Source: Collinsella sp. (GTDB lineage Bacteria > Actinomycetota > Coriobacteriia > Coriobacteriales > Coriobacteriaceae). Taken from it: a DNA stretch of 64,000 nt. Under the pieces are notes generated by a model that saw only the letters and a list, made by a program, of their open reading frames with translations, did not search any database and was not told the origin of the DNA. A program made the translations under genes and the position numbers. Where the stretch lies: NCBI GenBank assembly GCA_018382295.1, contig JAGZQF010000005.1, positions 16,507-80,506 on the forward strand. Direction: 5' to 3'. Shown piece by piece: positions 1-8,714 of this stretch (its first letter is position 1; each line of letters opens with the position of its first letter).

Positions 1-242
1 CCACCACGTTGCACTACACGCCGTGCATGGTCGACGACGGTGGCTTCCAGGTGATGGTTGCGCTGCCCGCCGGCACCAACGGTCCGCGCCCCGAGGCTGC
101 GGCCGACATGCCCGCGGCCGGTGATAGCTACTGCTACTGGAAGGCCGACAAGTGGGTTCTCTGCCACGCAGATAGTCCCAAGGCTGCCGAGGGCGGCTAC
201 GTAGGTCTCGTCGGCAAGAACCTCGACATCACCGTGGACTAG
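1..242 (+). CDS. C-terminal end of an unrecognised protein (partial, start lies before the window)
   Basis: The frame is open from the first bases of the window to a TAG stop at 240-242, so only the last 80 or so codons are seen. A TTG at 9 could be read as a start, but the open frame upstream and coding-like codon use from base 3 make a truncated view more likely. The visible tail has no recognised domain and ends in a Gly-rich stretch, GGYVGLVGKNLDI. This stretch recurs almost unchanged as an isolated remnant at 1612-1671, beyond the neighbouring ATPase gene. Function is unknown. Confidence 0.55.
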   Translation, partial: TTLHYTPCMVDDGGFQVMVALPAGTNGPRPEAAADMPAAGDSYCYWKADKWVLCHADSPKAAEGGYVGLVGKNLDITVD

Positions 243-434
243 GGTCTTCCGTCTCAATCTGTAACAGTTGGCGCGCTAAATCGTCTCTATCTGTTACAGA
301 TCAAGACGAACCACGGGGGCCGCCCGAACAATCTCAATCTGTAACGCCAAGCCCGGTTTTGACGGCCTAACTGTTACAGATCGAGACAAGCGGGCCCAAC
401 CCACCACAAAGGTGCCTGTCCCCTTTGCGGTGGT
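184..434 (+). repeat. Left copy of ~250-bp direct repeat flanking the ATPase gene
   Basis: This block holds the last codons of the upstream gene, two inverted repeats of the TCTCGATCTGTAACA family and a GGACAGGCA-type hairpin, in that order. The same order and clearly homologous sequence recur at 1614-1885. The two copies differ at scattered positions, so the duplication is not brand new. The ATPase gene at 445-1551 lies exactly between them. Confidence 0.8.
251..387. repeat. Two inverted repeats, TCTCGATCTGTAACA family (25-nt spacer)
   Basis: Unit one runs 251-307 and unit two 331-387. In each, a left arm like TCTCAATCTGTAACA and a right arm like TGTTACAGATCGAGA are separated by exactly 25 nt. 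Spacers differ in sequence but often contain short GCC...GGC pairs that could extend the hairpin. Seven units in the window share this geometry. Confidence 0.85.
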
Positions 435-435
435 T
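399..435. terminator. CCACCACAAAGG...CCTTTGTGGTGG hairpin
   Basis: Inverted arms ACCCACCACAAAGG and CCTTTGCGGTGGTT enclose the 9-nt loop TGCCTGTCC, the reverse complement of the loop GGACAGGCA seen in other copies. It sits just past the 3' end of the minus-strand ATPase gene and could terminate it. Confidence 0.55.
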
Positions 436-444
436 TGTCTGCAG

Positions 445-1551
445 CTACAGCTGACTTCGCAGGTAGTCAGCCATATAGGGAACGGCGAAGCGCACGTAAC
501 CGCGGCGCGCCTGTTCGATTACGCCGGCGTCAATAAGGCGTCGGCGATACTTTTGCGCATAGTCGGGTGTGACCGACATTCGCTCGGCCACATCGGAAAT
601 GCGCGACGCACCGTCTTCGTCATTGGTCATCGCGGCGAGAAACGCGACGTCTTGGTCCGAGAGCGCGGCGAGCGTCGTTTCGCACACATCGTTTTCGAAA
701 TCGGCCTTTGACGCTTCGATGGCTCCGTCGACTTGCTCTGACGTTACGCGCTCTCCAGCTTTGCAACGATTGGCGATGTTATAGCCGATGAGCTGCAGCA
801 TATAGGGAGAGCCTTGGGTTGCGCGAGCGGCATCCAGCCGAAGATCGCCTGGGATATCAAGGCCGAGCTCTTCGAAAGCTCGCTGATAGTAGGCATCCAC
901 ATCTCCGATTGAAAGCGGTTCGAGTGTGACTTTGCGCGCGCGGTTAAGAAACGTCAGTACGCGGTCATTGAGCGTCGCCGAGACCGCTCCCGGAAGGCCC
1001 GCCATAACGAGCGCGACGTTGAGTCCCTCGCCGACGAGTTCTTGATAAGCGGTGACGAGTTGTCTGATCTCGGGCGAGTTTGCCTGGAGCTCATCGATAA
1101 GGATGAGGATGCCATGTCCTTGCTCGCTCAGTTTGCGCGCCAGCTGCGTGAGTTTGAACTGGAAGCTCTTGGTTTCCTGCACGTCGCGCGTGAACTCGAG
1201 GCCGGCTGAGAAACCGAAGACGCTCAAGCTGCCGCCCGTAAGCTTGGGAAGATGATGTTTGCTGACATAAGGCTCGCCTGCTTCCTGGATCTTCTCAACA
1301 ATACGCTCGAGCATGTCCTCGGAGGCTACGGTGGGTGTGGCAACAACGAAGCCGAGCTTACGAGCGCGATCGGCAAGTTCCCACAGGAGAACCGTTTTGC
1401 CGCTGCCTCGCTGGCCAAGCATGAGCATGGCGCGGTCTCGATTGCCCGGCTCCTGCTCAAGGCCGGAGATGAATGTCGAAATTACACTTCCTCGCCCAAC
1501 CAGATAGGACGGGCGATTTCCAAACGAAGGGGAGAAGATGGTTTCAGTCAT
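445..1551 (-). CDS. AAA+ family ATP-binding protein with C-terminal winged helix
   Basis: A 368-residue protein with a P-loop ATPase core. The Walker A motif GQRGSGKT lies at about residues 46-53 and the Walker B motif ILILIDE at about 148-154. The C-terminal third resembles a winged-helix domain. The layout matches the broad Orc1/Cdc6-like or STAND-like family of ATPases found singly in many bacterial genomes, whose cellular role is usually unknown. The ATG is preceded on the minus strand by GGAAAGGAG and an A/G-rich tract. The gene has no operon partner and sits between two direct repeats, which suggests it arrived or was trapped as a module. No toxin, nuclease or transposase accompanies it. 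Confidence 0.75.
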   Translation of the reverse strand: MTETIFSPSFGNRPSYLVGRGSVISTFISGLEQEPGNRDRAMLMLGQRGSGKTVLLWELADRARKLGFVVATPTVASEDMLERIVEKIQEAGEPYVSKHHLPKLTGGSLSVFGFSAGLEFTRDVQETKSFQFKLTQLARKLSEQGHGILILIDELQANSPEIRQLVTAYQELVGEGLNVALVMAGLPGAVSATLNDRVLTFLNRARKVTLEPLSIGDVDAYYQRAFEELGLDIPGDLRLDAARATQGSPYMLQLIGYNIANRCKAGERVTSEQVDGAIEASKADFENDVCETTLAALSDQDVAFLAAMTNDEDGASRISDVAERMSVTPDYAQKYRRRLIDAGVIEQARRGYVRFAVPYMADYLRSQL

Positions 1552-1606
1552 GAGTCTCCTTTCCTTTTTTCCCTATTTTTTCCTTTTTTTCCTATTCAGT
1601 CAAATT
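1552..1606 (-). promoter_or_regulatory. A/G-rich upstream tract of the ATPase gene
   Basis: On the minus strand, runs of GGAAAAAA-type sequence recur four times between the repeat boundary and the ATG. Such a purine-only tract is unlike the rest of this GC-rich window. It ends in a good ribosome binding site, AAAGGAG. No clear -10/-35 pair was identified. Confidence 0.35.
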
Positions 1607-1611
1607 GCCTG

Positions 1612-1671
1612 CTGGCCGAGGGCGGCTATGTGGGCCTCATCGGCAAGAACCTCGACATCGCCTGCGACTAG
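1612..1671 (+). pseudogene. 3' remnant of the gene whose tail is at 1-242
   Basis: About 19 codons plus a TAG stop encode AEGGYVGLIGKNLDIACD, nearly the same C-terminus as the gene ending at 242. Upstream of it the frame runs into sequence of the ATPase promoter with no recognisable coding content. It is therefore a leftover 3' end, the proximal edge of the right-hand direct repeat. Confidence 0.7.
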
Positions 1672-1885
1672 AATCTTCCGTCTCGATCTGTAACACCTAA
1701 CGGGCCAAATCGCCTCTACCTGTTACAGATTTAGACAAACGAGCGGAGCCTCCCGAATAATCTCAATCTGTAACATCTGGCCCGGTTTTGACAGCCTACC
1801 TGTTACAGATCGAGACAAACCGGCGGAGCGGACTATCTCTCGGGTCCAAACCACCACAAAGGTGCCTGTCCTCTTTTTGGTGGTT
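1614..1885 (+). repeat. Right copy of ~250-bp direct repeat flanking the ATPase gene
   Basis: Homologous to 184-434. It contains two 25-nt-spacer inverted repeats (1680-1736 and 1760-1816) and a CCACCACAAAGG-type hairpin (1849-1885). It ends where the leader of the GH1 gene begins. Confidence 0.8.
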
Positions 1886-1887
1886 GG

Positions 1888-1950
1888 GTATCAGAAAGTG
1901 TCAGGCTCGGGCGGCTGCTGGGCGCCTGCGTGCGAAAAGAAGTGTCGACC
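1888..1950 (+). promoter_or_regulatory. Leader block shared by both GH1 genes (copy 1)
   Basis: This stretch, from TCAGAAAGTGTCAGG to GCGAAAAGAAGTGTCG, aligns with 34443-34502 upstream of the second GH1 gene. In both places it directly follows a CCTGTCC-containing hairpin. Shared upstream sequence at two genes of the same family suggests common regulation or a duplicated promoter. No regulator binding site was proven. Confidence 0.5.
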
Positions 1951-2016
1951 TGCGTTGTTGTCGTTGGGTGGCGCCCCGTTTACGGGGATACTGAAACCAC
2001 GACAAGCAGCGTATGA

Positions 2017-3459
<1,443 letters not shown>

Positions 3460-3494
3460 GGGCACCGAGCCCCCAACCTCATAGTCTCCTAACC

Positions 3495-3533
3495 AAAGCG
3501 CCCGGCGAGCAGTTTGTGCTCGTCGGGCGCTTT
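3495..3533 (+). terminator. Intrinsic terminator of the first GH1 gene
   Basis: AAAGCGCCCGGCGAGCA pairs with TGCTCGTCGGGCGCTTT, giving a long GC stem flanked by A and T runs, so it may act in both directions. It overlaps any upstream extension of the next gene and argues for that gene starting at 3601 or later. Confidence 0.8.
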
Positions 3534-3600
3534 GCCGTCTACGGATTTTGGGACATGCGGCCCGTTTTTTGAGCCTGCCTGTCGGTACACTAAAAGCACT

Positions 3601-5484
3601 ATGGGTACCCGCGAGCGACATATCGGCCATGCGGCCGCCCGATCCGCGCCGGTGGCGGATCCCAGGGGCGGCAGGCTCTTCGCCATGCCGCGATTCCTCG
3701 TTGGCATAACGCACCTGGTGTACCGTCGCCGCGCCTTCGTCATTGCCGGCGTCATAACCGCACTGTTTCTTCTGCTTTTGGCGGTCTTGCCGGCGTCATT
3801 CGCTTCCGATCCCAAGCTCTCCAACACCGTGCCCATCTATAACGAGGTGTCCAAAGAAGTCGTGGACGGGCTTATCCATTCGAGCTCGATTCCGCTGCTC
3901 CTCGCTGCCGTCGCGTTCTCAATCTGGGGTGTGCTGGTCTATCTGCGCTGTCTGGATTACGTCTTGCGCCGGCGCCTCGTTGCCGTTGCCACCATCAGCG
4001 CCTTGTGGATGATCGAGGTCATCCTCAAGTACAAGTCGTTCACGCCGTTCTATGCCACCGTGCTGTGGTACCTGTACTACGTGCCCATGACGCTCATTCC
4101 GCTCCTCTACCAGCTGTGCGGCCTGCGCCTTGCAGGGTTGGAGCAACATCGTGCGGGTCGCCGCTACCGCACAGCCCTGTGGATCGCGGCCATCCTGCTC
4201 ATTGGGTTTGTGCTTACCAACGATTTTCACCAACAGGTCTTTCATTTCGATCGCTCGAGTGAAACCTGGAGTAACGATTACACGTACGGCTGGGGCTATT
4301 TTGCCGTTCTGATATGGACGGCCTTTAACTTTGTCGCCTTTTTCATTTTGGTGGGTCGGTCATCGTCCTTCCGTATCCAACGTTTTTCGGGCACGGCGGC
4401 ACTCGTGCTGCTGGGCGGCGCGTTCTTTGCCATTTCGTACGCCCTGCGCGTGCCTTGGGCATGGAAGCTCAACTTTTCGCTCGTCTATTGCGTGCTGTGC
4501 GTGGTGACGCTCGAGATTTGCCTCGATTGCGGCGTCATTCCGTCGTACCACGGCATTGCCAACATTTTCGACACCCTGCCGCTCGATCTTAAAGTTATAA
4601 CGCGCGACCTGCAGGAAGTCTATGCCACGCCGGTATCAAAGCCGATTCCGGCGGGCGTGCGCGAAGAGCTGCGCGCTCAGGAGCACGGGCATGCCCACGC
4701 CTTTACCGTGGCGTCCGATCCCGATGTGATGTACCGCGCCTTTCCGCTGCTGGGCGGATCGGCATTGCTCGCCCAAGACGTATCGGAGCTCAACGAGCTC
4801 AACCGCGAGCTGGCGTACCGGCGCATGGAATTGCAGCGCCAAAACGAACTGCTTACGGCCGACTACGATCTTAAGACGCATCTTGCCGACCAGGAGGCCG
4901 AGGCCTTGCTGGTCAAAGATGTTGACCAGGCGCTTGCCCGCGCGCTCGATGAGATGTATGGGCTGCTGAGCTCGCTGCCGCCGTTAACCGATGAGGCATC
5001 CTCGCACGAGCGCTATCGCATGCTGCAATGTGCCAAGATGCTCGTCGCCTATTGCAAACGCAAGGGCTCGCTCACGTTGGCGCAGCATGGGGAAAGCGGA
5101 TTTGACCGCGATCGCATCCAACTCATTGCCAACGAGCTGGCAAGTGACTTGCGCACCATCGATGTCGACTGCGCTTCGATCATCGCCATACAGCGTCCGA
5201 TGCATGCCAGTACGGTAAGCGCGCTGTACGACTGCGTGTATGACTTTGCGTTTTTCGCCTACACCACCGATCATCCGGCACTCATGTACCATCTGAGCGA
5301 ACACGATTCGTGCAGCGTGGAGCTGCGTGCCACACTCTTTTCCAACGACGAGGAAGACTTGTCGCAGACGCCCGCCGCGCACGAGCTCGAGGTTGCACTG
5401 CAGGGGCGTAACGTGGCGTATCGTCTTGAGGGCGAGGCCGGTCAGCTGCGTATGATCGTGCTGATGCCGCGGGCGGGTGAGTGA
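3601..5484 (+). CDS. Multi-pass membrane sensor with degenerate kinase-like C-terminus
   Basis: About 627 residues from the ATG at 3601; an ATG at 3685 is an alternative. The first half has roughly seven to eight hydrophobic segments, resembling the N-terminal 7TM region of some histidine kinases. The second half starts with a coiled-coil-like stretch (ELNRELAYRRMELQRQNELL) followed by a region arranged like a DHp/ATPase module. No convincing phospho-acceptor His, N box or G box is visible, so it may be a non-catalytic sensor. It overlaps the next gene by the TGATG arrangement, a translationally coupled three-gene operon with a true kinase and a response regulator. A TACACT at 3586 suggests a transcript starting very near the ATG, possibly leaderless. 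Confidence 0.65.
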   Translation: MGTRERHIGHAAARSAPVADPRGGRLFAMPRFLVGITHLVYRRRAFVIAGVITALFLLLLAVLPASFASDPKLSNTVPIYNEVSKEVVDGLIHSSSIPLLLAAVAFSIWGVLVYLRCLDYVLRRRLVAVATISALWMIEVILKYKSFTPFYATVLWYLYYVPMTLIPLLYQLCGLRLAGLEQHRAGRRYRTALWIAAILLIGFVLTNDFHQQVFHFDRSSETWSNDYTYGWGYFAVLIWTAFNFVAFFILVGRSSSFRIQRFSGTAALVLLGGAFFAISYALRVPWAWKLNFSLVYCVLCVVTLEICLDCGVIPSYHGIANIFDTLPLDLKVITRDLQEVYATPVSKPIPAGVREELRAQEHGHAHAFTVASDPDVMYRAFPLLGGSALLAQDVSELNELNRELAYRRMELQRQNELLTADYDLKTHLADQEAEALLVKDVDQALARALDEMYGLLSSLPPLTDEASSHERYRMLQCAKMLVAYCKRKGSLTLAQHGESGFDRDRIQLIANELASDLRTIDVDCASIIAIQRPMHASTVSALYDCVYDFAFFAYTTDHPALMYHLSEHDSCSVELRATLFSNDEEDLSQTPAAHELEVALQGRNVAYRLEGEAGQLRMIVLMPRAGE

Positions 5485-6980
5485 TGATGCAGATGCCGCT
5501 TATCCTTCCCCAGATCGTTGCGCTCGATGTGCTCTTTGCCTTGGTGGCATGCCTGCAGACCATCCATGTTCCGCTCATCGCATCGCGTCGTTCGTCTTAC
5601 AACCGCAAAGTGATTTGCGTCTATGAGTCGAGCCTTGTGCTGCACTTGATTATCTCGGCCGTCATCTTGTTCGCGTCGAGCGGGTCGTATCTGGTGGCGC
5701 CGCTCTATGTCGTCGCCGAGGCGGCGGGCGCGCTGCTATGGCTCAACGCCGCGATTGCCGCCTATGGCGTAGTCCTTATGGTGCATTATCGTCGTCCCGT
5801 CATGATGGTTGAGCTGCTGCTTGTTGCCGCCGCGACGCCGCCGGTTGTTTACGTCATGGGTTCGGCGTGGCCCGCAGTCCTTATCGCGGAGGGCGCGTTC
5901 TTCCTGTTCCGCTCCGTCGCGGCGCTTTTGATGGACGTGCGCAACCGCCAGGAGGACATCACGGCGTTTTCGACGATCGAGACTATTAACGTGATCCCCG
6001 TCGGCATTCTGTATCTGGATTCGAAGGGCCGCCCGCTGCTCATGAACCGCTGCATGCGCAGGAACCTTGTGGAGCTTCACATGCCCACCGACCTGCACGA
6101 CATGAGCGATACGTGGGGCGGTCTTCGAAAACTCAGTGCGCAGATGCCCGAGAGCAGCAAAAACCGCGTTCGAATCGACCTGGACCGCTTTGGGGAGGCA
6201 CGTGCGGTGGTCGAGGTTTCCTCCGCCGAGATTCGCTTGTTTGTGCACGATGACGTTATGGTTTCTGGCCGCCTCTTCGAGCGCATTATCGGTTTGGATG
6301 TAACAGAGTACGCGCATGCTCACGATCGTTTGGCGCAAGCCAACCACCTGCTTGAGCTCGCGGGTCAAGAGCTCCAGGCCCAGATCGAGGAAGTCAAAAA
6401 AGTTGCCGACAATGCGGCCTATCTGCGTATGCGCGCTCGCGTGCACGACGTGATCGGGCAGCGCCTGTCCATCCTCCATCGCTATCTGGAGGAGGGGCGC
6501 CTGGATGACGAGTCACTCGAGCAGATCGACCCGCTGCTGCGCTCGATTGCCGCCGACCTGCGTAGCGGTGGCGCTAGCGAGCCTGCGGAGCAACTGGGCG
6601 ATATCGTTCATGCCTTTGGCCTGGTGAGCGTTCAGATCGATGTAGATGGATCGCTTCCGGACGATGCTCACGTCGCTGCCGCCTTTTTGCAGATTATCCG
6701 CGAGGCATCGACCAATGCCACCAAGCATGCGCAGGCGCATCGGGTCCATGTGCGCTTGTGGCAGGAGGGGACGGATGCTGACGCCGTCGCGCATATGACG
6801 ATTTCTAACGACGGGTTCCCGGCCCCCGTATCGTATCGCGAGGGAACGGGTATCCCAGGTATGAGGCATGTCGCGCAAGATCTGGGTGGCAGCCTAGAGG
6901 TCCACGCCACCCCGCCCTTTACGCTTACGGTATCCATTCCGCTTAACGCCAACGACACGTCCCAAAGGAGAAACTCATGA
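5484..6980 (+). CDS. Sensor histidine kinase, NarL/DesK type (HisKA_3-like)
   Basis: About 498 residues. The N-terminus has six or so membrane helices, followed by a PAS-like region and a coiled coil. The phospho-acceptor motif is VHDVIGQRLS, the usual H-D-x-x-G-Q form of the HisKA_3 family. The ATPase domain shows the N box REASTNATKHA and the G box GTGIPGM. It would autophosphorylate and pass phosphate to the response regulator encoded next. The start overlaps the previous stop; GTG 5481 and ATG 5487 are close alternatives. The stop overlaps the next ATG as ATGA, so all three genes are coupled. The ligand is unknown. Confidence 0.88.
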   Translation: MMQMPLILPQIVALDVLFALVACLQTIHVPLIASRRSSYNRKVICVYESSLVLHLIISAVILFASSGSYLVAPLYVVAEAAGALLWLNAAIAAYGVVLMVHYRRPVMMVELLLVAAATPPVVYVMGSAWPAVLIAEGAFFLFRSVAALLMDVRNRQEDITAFSTIETINVIPVGILYLDSKGRPLLMNRCMRRNLVELHMPTDLHDMSDTWGGLRKLSAQMPESSKNRVRIDLDRFGEARAVVEVSSAEIRLFVHDDVMVSGRLFERIIGLDVTEYAHAHDRLAQANHLLELAGQELQAQIEEVKKVADNAAYLRMRARVHDVIGQRLSILHRYLEEGRLDDESLEQIDPLLRSIAADLRSGGASEPAEQLGDIVHAFGLVSVQIDVDGSLPDDAHVAAAFLQIIREASTNATKHAQAHRVHVRLWQEGTDADAVAHMTISNDGFPAPVSYREGTGIPGMRHVAQDLGGSLEVHATPPFTLTVSIPLNANDTSQRRNS

Positions 6981-7600
6981 TCCGCGTGTTAATTGTCGAA
7001 GATCAGGCCATCCTGCGCGAGAGCCTGGCGCGCTCCGTTGGCGACCAGCCCGATATGACCGTCGTTGCCGCGATCGCCGATGCCTCCGAGGCCTTGGGTG
7101 TCGCGCTCAAGGAGCGCCCGGACATGATACTGATGGACGTGTGCACCGAACACGATTCAAACGGCATCGTGGCGGCGGCACGCATCAAGGAGCAGCTGCT
7201 CGAGTGTCGCATCATTATCATGACAGGCATGCCCGAGATCACCTTTGTCGATCAGGCCCGCGAGGCGGGCGTCGATAGCTTTGTGTACAAGAACGTCGGT
7301 ATCGACGAGCTGTTCGCCGTGATGCGCTCCACGTTGGCTGGCTACTGCACGTTTCCCAAGCCGCCCGAGAGCATTTTTTCGGGTACAGCAGCCCTCGACG
7401 ATGTCGAGCTATCGATTTTGCGCCTTGCCTGCGAGGGCAAAAGTCGTCGCGAGATCGCGGCCGAGCTGTTTATGAGTGAGGGCACCATCAAGCGCCGCAT
7501 CTCGGAGATCCTGAGCAAGACCGGCTACGACAACATCATGCGCCTGGCCGTGCATGCGGTGACCGAGGGCAGCATCGTTCCCAACATGGAGCGCCCGTAA
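6977..7600 (+). CDS. NarL/LuxR family response regulator
   Basis: 207 residues with an N-terminal receiver domain and a C-terminal LuxR helix-turn-helix. Acidic pocket Glu8/Asp9, phospho-acceptor Asp54 in MILMD, conserved Thr83 and Lys105 are all present, so it should be phosphorylatable. The HTH (LACEGKSRREIAAELFMSEG) lies around residues 145-170. It is translationally coupled to the kinase before it and is the obvious output of the pair. Target promoters are not evident. A hairpin terminator follows within 40 bp. Confidence 0.92.
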   Translation: MIRVLIVEDQAILRESLARSVGDQPDMTVVAAIADASEALGVALKERPDMILMDVCTEHDSNGIVAAARIKEQLLECRIIIMTGMPEITFVDQAREAGVDSFVYKNVGIDELFAVMRSTLAGYCTFPKPPESIFSGTAALDDVELSILRLACEGKSRREIAAELFMSEGTIKRRISEILSKTGYDNIMRLAVHAVTEGSIVPNMERP

Positions 7601-7636
7601 TCGACGCGCTCACCCGTGTTCTGGCGCCGCAAAGAT

Positions 7637-7682
7637 AGGCCGCCCACCGTTTCGCATCTAAAAACGGCGGGCGGCCTGCTTG
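7637..7682 (+). terminator. Terminator of the three-gene signalling operon
   Basis: AGGCCGCCCACCGTTT pairs with AAACGGCGGGCGGCCT with one mismatch, followed by a short T-containing tail. Confidence 0.75.
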
Positions 7683-7710
7683 TATGGGCAGTGCTGTCGG
7701 CATAAAGCGG

Positions 7711-7741
7711 CGGGGCCGCAGGATCATCTCCTGCGGCCCCG
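7711..7741 (-). terminator. Hairpin downstream of the minus-strand lipoprotein gene
   Basis: CGGGGCCGCAGGA and TCCTGCGGCCCCG form a perfect 13-bp stem with a short loop, 50 bp beyond the stop of the lipoprotein gene. No T run follows, so efficiency is uncertain. Confidence 0.55.
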
Positions 7742-7791
7742 TCTGGTGTGCGCGGATGTGCCCGCCAATCCGCGGCTGTCGTGGTCTACCG

Positions 7792-8634
7792 CTACGCGAT
7801 GGTTGCGCTGTAGGAGGCGACGTCCTCGTAGGAATCGGTCAGGTAGGCGTCGATGCCGATGGTCGTGTTGACCAGGTCGTCAAGGCTGTCAAGCTCGCCG
7901 CTCGAGAACGTGAATTCCTCGGTGGCGTTGGTGCCGGGCATCAGGTGAGCCGAGAACCAGGGTTCCTTCATGGTGCCGTTGACGTTGGTCTTGCCGGAAG
8001 GAGCGTAGAAGGTCAGGTCCTTGTCGCTCTTGTTGGTGATGTTGACGACAAAACCGATGTCGCCCCACTCGTCCTTGAACTTCTCGGTGATGGTGATGGT
8101 GCACAGGTCGTCATCGGCAACGGTGACGGCGGGGGAGATTTCAATCTTCTGGACGTCGCCGTCTTCGACGGCCTCGTCGATCTCTTCTTCCTTCTCGGCC
8201 GCCTCGCGATCCTTCTTCACCGTGCCGGACAGGTCCTTGTCGGACTTGGTAAAGACAAGATTGCCGTCATCCTCTTCGAGGATGAGCTTGCCGTCCTTGA
8301 GCTTCATGTCATGCGACTCGTCTTCGGCGGTGATGGTTACGGTGGTGGCGTCCTTTGCCTCCCATTTAAGGTCGACGACTTCAAGGAACAGGTCGAGGGC
8401 ACCTGTACCGTCCTCATCGAGAATCAGGACGCAGTGCACACCCCAATCCTCGAGCATCTTCATGTACTCATCGGTCAGTTCTTCGCCCTCCAGGGTTCCA
8501 CCCGAGAGTTCCCAGCTGCCGACGAAGTTGGCCTTGGGGTCTTTGCCGCCGCCGCTGCAGCCCGTCAGGGCAAAGGCGAGCGCAAGGACGCATGTCAGAA
8601 ATGCGAGTACGGACTTTTTGAACGTTGTCTTCAT
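7792..8634 (-). CDS. Predicted lipoprotein, unknown function
   Basis: 280 residues with a lipoprotein signal peptide ending in LTGC (lipidated Cys26), so it should be anchored outside the membrane. The mature part is acidic. Residues 30-135 look like a beta-rich lipocalin-type domain (NFVGSWELSGG, DGKLILEEDDGNLVF) and a charged linker joins a second beta domain resembling a DUF4352-like immunoglobulin fold (GFVVNITNKSDKDLTFYAP). It lies 80 bp after the SPFH-protein gene on the same strand and may be the last gene of that operon. No enzymatic motif was seen. Confidence 0.75.
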   Translation of the reverse strand: MKTTFKKSVLAFLTCVLALAFALTGCSGGGKDPKANFVGSWELSGGTLEGEELTDEYMKMLEDWGVHCVLILDEDGTGALDLFLEVVDLKWEAKDATTVTITAEDESHDMKLKDGKLILEEDDGNLVFTKSDKDLSGTVKKDREAAEKEEEIDEAVEDGDVQKIEISPAVTVADDDLCTITITEKFKDEWGDIGFVVNITNKSDKDLTFYAPSGKTNVNGTMKEPWFSAHLMPGTNATEEFTFSSGELDSLDDLVNTTIGIDAYLTDSYEDVASYSATIA

Positions 8635-8714
8635 GGTGTCCTCCTTAATCGAACGAAACCCATAGAAGCAGGAGCGGGGGCGGCGGATCCCCCGCCAATT
8701 ACCAGATAGAGGGG

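Noticed and set aside
251..387. Transposon ends or a MITE with target duplication
   Set aside because: No target-site duplications could be seen at the unit borders and no transposase is encoded nearby, so mobility is left as a hypothesis rather than a call.
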